A program made the position numbers and the translations under genes. Shown here one piece after another: positions 56,139 through 64,000 of a stretch of 64,000 nucleotides of DNA (the stretch's first letter is position 1; every line of letters starts with the position of its first letter). Below the pieces are notes generated by a model that made no database searches, had not been told where the DNA came from, and worked only from the letters and a program-made list of their open reading frames with translations. This DNA is from Methylohalomonas sp034521715 (GTDB lineage: Bacteria; Pseudomonadota; Gammaproteobacteria; Methylohalomonadales; Methylohalomonadaceae): NCBI GenBank assembly GCA_034521715.1, contig JAXHLY010000002.1:394667-458666 (forward strand), read 5' to 3'.

Positions 56139-57151
56139 ATGCACTCAGCCGTCAGTGAATTGTTGAAGCCGCGCCGAGTCGACGTTGAACCAATCAACGA
56201 TCGCTCCGCGAAAATCATAATCGAACCGCTGGATAGCGGTTTCGGTCATACGCTCGGCAATGCTCTGCGCAGAGTGTTGCTGTCATCAATGCCGGGCTGC
56301 GCTATTACCGAGGTGGAAATTGAGGATGTCCTGCACGAGTACACCACGATTGAGGGTGTCCAGGAAGACGTCACCGATATTCTGCTCAATCTCAAGGGCG
56401 TTGCCATCAGCATGCATGCACGTGATGAAGCGACCCTGACCCTGAAGAAATCCGGGCCGGGCGAAGTCCGCGCCAGCGACATCACCCTGGATCGACGATC
56501 TCGAGGATCACCAATCCGGAGCATGTTATCGCCAACCTGACGAAGGAAGGCGAGCTGAACATGACCATGCGGGTATCACGGGGCCGGGGTTATCATCCGG
56601 TAGCGATTGTCGCCACCGCCGATGATACGGACCAAACTATCGGTCGCCTTAAGCTGGACGCTTCCTATAGCCCGATCCGGCGCGTGTCCTACGAGGTTCA
56701 GAATGCCCGTGTGGAGCAGCGTACCAATCTGGACAAGCTGGTTATTGAAATCGAGACCAACGGGACCATCGATCCGGAAGATGCCGTGCGCGAGGCCGCC
56801 GGTATTCTGCGTAACCAGTTGTCGGTGTTCGTGAACCTGGAGGCCCAGGAAGAATCACAGCCCAAGGCCGCCAAGGAACCGGAAATCGATCCAATTCTGT
56901 TACGGCCAGTGGATGATCTCGAGCTGACCGTGCGTTCGGCCAATTGCCTGAAGGCAGAAAGTATTTACTATATTGGTGACCTGATTCAGCGTACCGAAGT
57001 GGAATTGCTCAAGACGCCGAACCTGGGCAAGAAGTCTCTGACCGAGATCAAGGACGTTCTGGCCTCGCGGGGTCTGTCCCTTGGCATGCGCCTGGAAAAC
57101 TGGCCGCCAGCGGGTCTGTATGACGATCAGGACAAAACCGCCTCTGCCTGA
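56139..57151 (+). CDS. rpoA: RNA polymerase alpha subunit, one frameshift
   Basis: About 336 residues. The assembly domain (LDSGFGHTLGNALRRVLLSS) and the C-terminal UP-element/activator domain (LELTVRSANCLKAESIYYIG, TPNLGKKSLTEIKDVLASRG) are clear. Extra bases near 56495-56505 break the frame; the expected DITLDDDLEITNPEHVIANL is restored. Confidence 0.95.
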
Positions 57152-57171
57152 GGCAATACAGGATATACATC

Positions 57172-57561
57172 ATGCGTCATCAAAATACTGGCAGAAAACT
57201 GAGTCGCGACAGCAGCCATCGTCGCAGCATGTTCCGCAATATGGCCGTATCTCTCATGCAACATGAGCAGATTCGCACGACCGTGCCCAAGGCCAAGGAA
57301 CTGCGTCGTGTGGTCGAGCCGTTGATTACGCTGGCCAAGAATGACACGGTTGCCAAGCGGCGTCTGGCATTTGACCGGCTGCGCGATCGCGAGATAGTGA
57401 CGAAGCTGTTCAATGAGCTCGGGCCGCGTTACAAGGCCCGCCCCGGCGGTTACCTGCGGATTCTGAAATGCGGTTACCGTGCCGGCGATGCCGCGCCCAT
57501 GGCGATCGTTCAGCTGGTGGACCGGCCCGAAGACGGCCAGGAACAGGCCACCGAGGCGTAA
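57172..57561 (+). CDS. rplQ: 50S ribosomal protein L17
   Basis: A 129-residue protein (MRHQNTGRKLSRDSSHRRSM, QIRTTVPKAKELRRVVEPLI, LGPRYKARPGGYLRILK). Last gene of the ribosomal supercluster, followed by a terminator. Intact. Confidence 0.97.
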   Translation: MRHQNTGRKLSRDSSHRRSMFRNMAVSLMQHEQIRTTVPKAKELRRVVEPLITLAKNDTVAKRRLAFDRLRDREIVTKLFNELGPRYKARPGGYLRILKCGYRAGDAAPMAIVQLVDRPEDGQEQATEA

Positions 57562-57584
57562 GTCTGCAGCGACAAGGTATGTTC

Positions 57585-57612
57585 AAAAGCCGGGCTTGTC
57601 CCGGCTTTTTTG
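57585..57612 (+). terminator. Rho-independent terminator after rplQ
   Basis: AAAAGCCGGG and CCCGGCTTTT pair around a CTTGT loop, followed by a T run. It ends the transcription unit that may start as far back as rpsL. Confidence 0.9.
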
Positions 57613-57620
57613 TGTGTGTC

Positions 57621-57772
57621 CGGTTGATTAGTTAACTGGTTTATTGGTTAACTGGACATCTATTGGAAGATAGGGCGAATTGCGGTCAGCTAATGCGAAC
57701 CGCCTGTTCATGGACCATTTTTATCGGTTTACCAATCAACCAATCAACCAATTAACCAGTTAACCAGTTGAC
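57621..57772. repeat. Palindromic element C (TTAACTGG/CCAGTTAA words)
   Basis: The left arm (57621-57655) has GGTTGATTAGTTAACTGG and TTATTGGTTAACTGG. The right arm (57731-57772) has ACCAATCAACCAATCAACC, AATTAACC, AGTTAACC and AGTTGAC. The arms are separated by about 75 bases of unrelated sequence. Same word family as A, B and D. Confidence 0.75.
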
Positions 57773-57794
57773 ATAGCCGAGCAGGCATGGACTA

Positions 57795-58505
57795 ATGATA
57801 GTTCTTTTTACAGATTATGGGGTTTCCGGCCCCTACACAGGCCAGCTGGAGATCGTGCTCCGCTCGAAAGCACCGACGATTCCCGTCGTGAATCTCTGTG
57901 CCGATGTCCCGCGCCAGAATCCCAGGGCGGCCGCCTATCTTCTTGCGGCATTGAGACAGTCACTGCCACAGCCGGCGGTCTGGCTGTGTGTGATAGACCC
58001 TGGCGTCGGCACGGGCCGTGATCGGCCGGTAATGATGAGCCTGGATGACTGCTGGTTCGTGGGTCCGGACAACGGCCTGTTCGATGTCGTCGGCCGGCGT
58101 GCGCGGCGTTGCGCCTGTTACGATATAACCTGGCAGCCGGGATATCTTTCCAGGAGTTTTCACGGCCGTGATCTTTACGCACCGGTTGCCGCAGCACTTG
58201 CTGCCGGCCACCGTTTGCCCGGTGAGCTGCGTGACTGGCAGCCGCGTCACCATCGCAGGCCAGATCTGAACGAAATTATTTATATGGACGCGTTCGGCAA
58301 TGCCATTACCGGCATGCGCGCGACCAGCCTGAATGCCGAATCACGGCTTGTCATTAACGGTGAGATACTGTGTTATGCGTCGACTTTCGGTGATGTACCT
58401 GAAGGCACAGCTTTCTGGTATGAAAATTCCAATGGCCTGGTCGAGGTGGCAGTGAATCGTGGAAATGCCATTGAACGGCTGAACTGGAAGTGGGGACTTC
58501 TTTAA
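57795..58505 (+). CDS. S-adenosyl-L-methionine hydroxide adenosyltransferase family protein (DUF62)
   Basis: A 236-residue enzyme of the DUF62 family, which splits SAM with water into adenosine and methionine. Family motifs are LFTDYGVSGPYTGQLE, VIDPGVGTGRDRPV, FVGPDNGLFDVV and SRSFHGRDLYAPVAAALA. The C-terminal beta domain follows (FGNAITGMRATSLN). It stands alone between two related palindromic elements, so it could have arrived or been isolated as a cassette; that is inference. The cellular purpose of this reaction is uncertain. Confidence 0.85.
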   Translation: MIVLFTDYGVSGPYTGQLEIVLRSKAPTIPVVNLCADVPRQNPRAAAYLLAALRQSLPQPAVWLCVIDPGVGTGRDRPVMMSLDDCWFVGPDNGLFDVVGRRARRCACYDITWQPGYLSRSFHGRDLYAPVAAALAAGHRLPGELRDWQPRHHRRPDLNEIIYMDAFGNAITGMRATSLNAESRLVINGEILCYASTFGDVPEGTAFWYENSNGLVEVAVNRGNAIERLNWKWGLL

Positions 58506-58529
58506 TTGTTGAGCTGTCGGGGGACGATC

Positions 58530-58652
58530 GTTAATTGGTTGACTGGTTTATTAGTGATTAGTGATTAGTGATTGGAACCAGAAACCGGGTAGTCTCGGTG
58601 TAGAATGACTGCGTTGCCGATGAGCCGTTAACTATTCAACCAATTAACCAAT
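58530..58652. repeat. Palindromic element D with tandem GTGATTA heptamers
   Basis: The left arm (58530-58575) holds TTAATTGGTTGACTGG and then three GTGATTA heptamers. The right arm (58627-58652) has GTTAACTATTCAACC, AATTAACC and AATC. It mixes the octamer words of A-C with a heptamer like that of element E, a possible link between the two types. Confidence 0.72.
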
Positions 58653-58658
58653 CTTCAG

Positions 58659-60099
58659 TCAGCCCAGCTTCTTCTGCAGCAATTCATTTACCTGCTGCGG
58701 ATTCGCCTTTCCCTGTGATTTTTTCATGGCCTGGCCGACCAGGTAACCCAGAACCTTGTCGTTGCCATTGCGGTATTGTTCACACTGGTCAGGGCATTCA
58801 GCGATTACTTCATCGACCAGTTGTTCCAGTGCTGCCGTATCAGTCACCTGTTTCAGACCCAGCTCCTCAATCATGGCATCAACATCCTTGCCGTTTTCCC
58901 ACAGCGCATCGATAACGGTCTTGATGCTGTTATTGGATATGGTCCTGTCTTCGGTCCGGGCAATGATATGGCCGATTTTTACGGCCGGACGCGACAGCCG
59001 CTGACGATCGACACCCCGCTTTATTGCAGCCGGGCAGCCAGCACGACGGTTGCATGGTAGGTCGGCACAGGCCTTGGCATGACCGCCTGAAGCCGTAACA
59101 GCATTTTCAAAGTAGTCGGCTAATTCCCGCGAACCGGTCAGAATATTGCTGTCTTCAGCGGACAGACCGTACTGATCCATGAAGCGCTGACGCCTGGCGG
59201 CAGGCAGCTCCGGCAGCTCCGCGCGGATTTCATCGACGAATGCCCGGTCGAGCCGGACCGGCAGCAGATCGGGGTCGGGGAAATAGCGATAGTCATGGGC
59301 CTCTTCCTTGCCGCGCATGGAACGGGTTTCGCCCTTGTCCGGGTTATACAGACGGGTTTCCTGTACGACCTCGCCACCGGCTTCGAGCAGTGTGATCTGG
59401 CGTTCGACTTCGTAGTTGATAGCCTGCTCGACAAACCGGAATGAATTGAGATTCTTGAGCTCTGCCCGGGTGCCGAGTTCCCCCGCTCCTGCCGGTCGCA
59501 CGGATACATTGGCGTCACAACGGAATGAGCCTTCCTGCATGTTGCCGTCGGAAATATCCAGATAGCGTACCAGTGAATGGATGATCTTCATGTAGGCGGC
59601 GGCTTCCGCGGCGCTACGCATGTCCGGTTCGGAAACGATTTCAATCAGCGGTGTGCCAGCACGGTTGAGATCCACACCGGTATGATTACTGAACATATCA
59701 TGTACGGATTTGCCGGCATCCTCTTCCAGATGCGCGCGGGTAATGCCGATTATCTTACGTCTGCCATCGCTCAGTATGATCTCGATCTCACCCCGGCTGA
59801 CGATGGGATGTTCATACTGGCTGATTTGATAGCCTTTTGGCAGATCGGGGTAGAAATAATTCTTGCGCGCGAATACCGAGTAATCCGGGATATCCGCGTT
59901 CACCGCAGAGTCCGAATTTGATCGCTTTGCGCACGACCTGTTCGTTCAGTACCGGCAATACACCGGGCAGGCCGAGGTCCACGGCACTGGCCTGGGTATT
60001 GGGCTCGGCACCATAGGCGGTGGCACTGCCGGAAAATATCTTGCTCCGGGTATTGAGCTGGACGTGTATCTCCAGGCCGATAACGGTTTCCCATTCCAT
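58659..60099 (-). CDS. gatB: Asp-tRNA(Asn)/Glu-tRNA(Gln) amidotransferase subunit B, frameshifted
   Basis: About 478 residues; binds the misacylated tRNA for transamidation. The N-terminus EWETVIGLEIHVQLNTRSKI, the catalytic region FYPDLPKGYQISQYEHPIV, GSFRCDANVSVRP and the C-terminal YqeY tail GQAMKKSQGKANPQQVNELL are clear. The frame changes near 59900. A short stretch near 59030-59070 (CNRRAGCPAA) does not resemble the family and may hide a compensating indel pair. Separated from gatA by a palindromic element. Confidence 0.92.
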
Positions 60100-60146
60100 A
60101 ACTGTTTCTGAGTATTAACTGAGCGGCGGATTTGTATTGGAAAAAT

Positions 60147-60289
60147 TATCCGCGAATGAACGCGAATAAACGCTAAGTAAATTAAAAAATAAAGTATTAC
60201 AGAGATTCATAATTGCGATTGATGACCTATTCGGTATATTCGATTGAACCTGTCCATACTATTTGCGTGTATCTGCGTTCATTCGCGGA
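60147..60289. repeat. Palindromic element H (CGCGAATGAACG words)
   Basis: TCCGCGAATGAACGC (60149-60163) and GCGTTCATTCGCGGA (60275-60289) are perfect 15-base complements about 110 bases apart. The left arm repeats as CGCGAATGAA, CGCGAATAAA, CGC; the right arm has GCGTGTATCTGCGTTCATTCGC. Similar CGCGGATGAACGC-type words occur in intergenic DNA of many bacteria. It occupies the 200-base gatB-gatA gap. Confidence 0.75.
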
Positions 60290-60301
60290 CTATTGAATGA
60301 A

Positions 60302-61766
<1,465 letters not shown>

Positions 61767-61815
61767 GGATTCTGGTTCCACCGCCGGGAGTTTCCGGGAC
61801 GGTTATTTATCCTTA

Positions 61816-62113
61816 TTAATCAATAACTTTCGGTACGAGATAATAACCGTTCGTCGACCGCGGGCGCATGTGCCTGGAACGGCTTCGCGCCGGTCCGATT
61901 CGCTGACCTCGTCTGGTGCGCAGGCGAGCGGCCAGGTCCAGCGGATGGGCCAGGGCGCTCGACATCTGACGGGTAGCGGCCGCGTTCCAGCTGGTCGACC
62001 AGCTCCAGGATCTGGCCCAGCTCCTCCTGGTAGGCGGCGGTGTCGTCAGCATCCACGGACAGGCGCGCCAGGATGCGCAATCTGACTGCCACCGTGGTTT
62101 TATCAAGCGACAT
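61816..62113 (-). CDS. gatC: Asp-tRNA(Asn)/Glu-tRNA(Gln) amidotransferase subunit C, frameshifted
   Basis: About 97 residues; a belt-like chaperone for GatA. The N-terminus (VRLRILARLSVDADDTAAYQ, EELGQILELVDQLE) is in one frame, HPLDLAARLRT in another, then AFQAHAPAVDE, and the family-typical end YYLVPKVID back in the second frame. At least three indels. First gene of gatC-gatA-gatB. Confidence 0.88.
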
Positions 62114-62179
62114 CTTTAGAGTCTCGCGATGTATGGTTGATTATCCTGAAAATTGCAAAAATTTATCACAGACGCTATC

Positions 62180-62208
62180 TTGCCCAAAATCCCGGCCGTT
62201 GTTACAGT
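62180..62208 (+). promoter_or_regulatory. Candidate mreB promoter
   Basis: TTGCCC (62180-62185), a 17-base spacer and TACAGT (62203-62208). Both hexamers match four of six positions. It lies in the 325-base gap between divergent gatC and mreB, in which I see no other feature. The leader would be about 225 bases. Confidence 0.35.
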
Positions 62209-62438
62209 AGCAGCAGTTTTCGCCGCATCGTGGGGAATGACGATCATGGACGGGCGAGACGCCTGTCATCTGGACCATGCCCGCCTGGCATAGAGCCCTA
62301 CGCGGCATGATTCATGCTTGCCATTTTACACATGAATAACCGGCTATCTGCTGTCCGAGTTTCCCGCAGGCGTAGCGGTTCCCCTGCATGCTTTTTATGC
62401 CGTCAACTTTGGCCCACCCTACTCGGTGAAATGAAAAG

Positions 62439-63486
62439 ATGTTGAATAAAATTCGCGGACTGTTTTCCAACGATCTCTCGATCGATCTCGGTACTGCTAA
62501 TACTCTGATTTATGTCCGCGGTAAGGGTATTGTACTGAATGAGCCTTCGGTTGTTGCCATTCGTCAGGGCGAAGGCAGTAATACTAAAACCATCTGTGCC
62601 GTCGGTGCCGAGGCCAAGCGTATGCTGGGGCGTACACCCGGTCATATCACTGCCATCCGGCCATTGAAGGACGGTGTCATTGCTGACTTTACTGTTACCG
62701 AAAAGATGCTGCAGTATTTTATTCACACGGTTCACGGCAATACGCTGTTTAAGCCGAGTCCGCGTGTGCTGGTCTGCGTGCCGTGCGGTTCCACTCAGGT
62801 AGAGCGCCGTGCCATTCGCGAATCCGCGGCCGGCGCAGGCGCCAGTGCTGTTTATCTGATGGAGGAACCCATGGCAGCGGCGATTGGTGCCGGCATGCCG
62901 GTCAGTGACCCGCGCGGTTCCATGGTGCTCGACATCGGCGGTGGTACCACGGAAGTGGCCGTGATCTCGCTTAATGGTATTGTTTACTCGGAGTCGGTGC
63001 GTATCGGCGGTGATCGCTTTGATGAGGCCGTTATCAGATTACGTTCGCCGCAATTACGGGACCATGATCGGTAAAGTGACGGCCGAACGTATCAAGCATG
63101 AAATCGGCTGCGCCTTCCCGGCCAATGAAGTTAAGGAAATGGAAGTACGCGGCCGTAATCTGGCCGAAGGCATACCGCGCAGTTTCACATTGAACAGTAA
63201 TGAAATCCTCGAGGCGTTGCAGGAACCGCTGGCCGGTATTGGTCGGCGCTGTGAAGACCGCGCTTGGAAAAGACGCCCACCGGAACTCGGTTCCGATGTG
63301 GCCGAGCGCGGCATGGTGGTTACCGGTGGTGGGGCATTACTGCGCGATCTGGATCGTCTGCTGATGGAGGAAACCGGCCTGCCGGTCATCCTTGCCGAGG
63401 ACCCGCTGACCTGCGTTGCCCGGGGCGGCGGTAAGTATCTGGAAATGATAGAAGGATACGGAAAGGATATACTGTCTGTTGAATAG
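62439..63486 (+). CDS. mreB: Rod shape-determining protein MreB, frameshifted
   Basis: About 348 residues; the bacterial actin that guides lateral wall synthesis. ATPase motifs are LSIDLGTANTLIYVRGKGIV (phosphate 1) and LDIGGGTTEVAVISLNGIV (phosphate 2); MVVTGGGALLRDLDRLL is the adenosine motif. The frame breaks near 63045 (then NYGTMIGKVTAERIKHEIG). A compensating pair near 63240-63275 replaces the expected VGAVKTALEKTPPELG with RRCEDRAWKR. Confidence 0.94.
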
Positions 63487-63522
63487 GGCAGGGCCCGCTA
63501 TCTGGGCGGCCGGAGTCTGAAG

Positions 63523-64000
63523 ATTAAAGCGCTGTTCCAGAAAAAGACGCCCATCGTCATCAAACTGGTGATATTCGCCGTGGGTTCCATCGTGCTCATG
63601 ACGGTGGATCATCGCCAGAATCAGCTCGATAACATTCGCTCGGCCCTCTCCGTGGTCGTTTATCCGGTCCAATTGATGGTTGACCTGCCGCTTAATGTTG
63701 CTTCCTGGTCATCCGAAAACCTGCAAAGCTCGCCAGGCCCTGATAGAGGAAAATGAACGCCTGCGCGAGGAAGCGCCTTCATGCTCGAGAAGAATGGGAA
63801 CTGCGGCGGTTTGCCGTGGTCGAGGCCGAGAAGCCGGCGCCTGCGGGAGCCTGCCTGGAGTCGTCGCTGAAGCTCGACCCAGAAGGTTCTGGTCGCCGAA
63901 CTGCTGGCGGTGGAACTGGAACCCTTTGCGCCGTACAATGGTGATCGACAAGGGCAAGCGTCAGGGGGCCTATAACGGTCAACCGGTTGCCGATGCGCGC
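63523..64000 (+). CDS. mreC: Rod shape-determining protein MreC, partial and frameshifted
   Basis: The N-terminal part of MreC, cut by the window end. KALFQKKTPIVIKLVIFAVG and SIVLMTVDHRQNQ give the cytoplasmic tail and single membrane helix. QALIEENERLREEA and the coiled coil RFAVVEAE...SSLKLD follow in shifting frames, then LVAELLAVELEPF and VIDKGKRQGAYNGQPVADAR of the periplasmic beta domain. No ATG or GTG starts the conserved region, so the start codon may be damaged; 63523 is an estimate. Operon partner of mreB. Confidence 0.8.

Noticed and set aside
63487..63522. MreC start directly after the mreB stop
   Set aside because: The residues there (GRARYLGGRSLK) do not look like an MreC N-terminus and contain no usual start codon; the family resemblance begins at about 63523.

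Overview
The window is a 64 kb piece of a gammaproteobacterial chromosome of fairly high GC. Three things place it: an MSHA-type pilus locus, the gammaproteobacterial block def-fmt-rsmB-(DUF4390)-ntrY-ntrX-trkA-trkH facing lysM-dprA-smg-topA-tsaC, and the tRNA-Tyr-Gly-Thr-tuf-tRNA-Trp-secE-nusG-rif order. The rif, str, S10, spc and alpha ribosomal operons form one unbroken run, an arrangement thought to be ancestral and not seen in E. coli, where two distant loci hold these genes. I would guess a Chromatiales-like lineage but cannot name the genus.

Layout. Positions 1-6394 carry the distal part of an MSHA pilus operon: extension ATPase mshE (5' end outside the window), platform protein mshG, mshF, an unrecognised four-helix membrane protein, major prepilin mshA with its own terminator, then minor prepilins mshC, mshD, mshO and mshP. 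Positions 6417-8327 hold trmL, a class 1B dihydroorotate dehydrogenase gene and a TPR protein. Positions 8533-18897 are a minus-strand housekeeping block: methyltransferase, trkH, trkA, ntrX, ntrY, DUF4390, rsmB, fmt, def. Positions 19051-24978 are lysM, dprA, smg, topA and tsaC. From 25002 to 57561 runs the translation and transcription supercluster: tRNAs, tuf, secE, nusG, rplKAJL, rpoBC, rpsL, rpsG, fusA, a second tuf, and rpsJ through rplQ including secY and rpoA. It ends at a clear terminator. After that come a SAM hydroxide adenosyltransferase gene, gatB, gatA and gatC on the minus strand, and mreB plus the start of mreC.

Sequence quality. Many universally essential genes (rpoB, rpoC, fusA, rpsL, rplC, rplE, rplJ, rplK, secY, rpoA, topA, mreB, gatA and others) are broken by one- or two-base indels, although the protein continues perfectly in the next frame. 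This is the signature of draft sequencing or consensus errors, not of decay. I give whole-gene coordinates for these genes and note where the frame changes.

Most interesting. Eight intergenic spaces contain palindromic elements whose arms are built from short tandem words of about 7-8 bases. The words differ between loci but the architecture is the same. They sit mainly at operon boundaries. The NtrX-like regulator has a degenerate AAA+ domain: altered Walker A and Walker B, no GAFTGA loop and a missing arginine. The str operon promoter fires straight into a long hairpin, and the two tuf genes form a mosaic pair with a codon usage unlike their neighbours.
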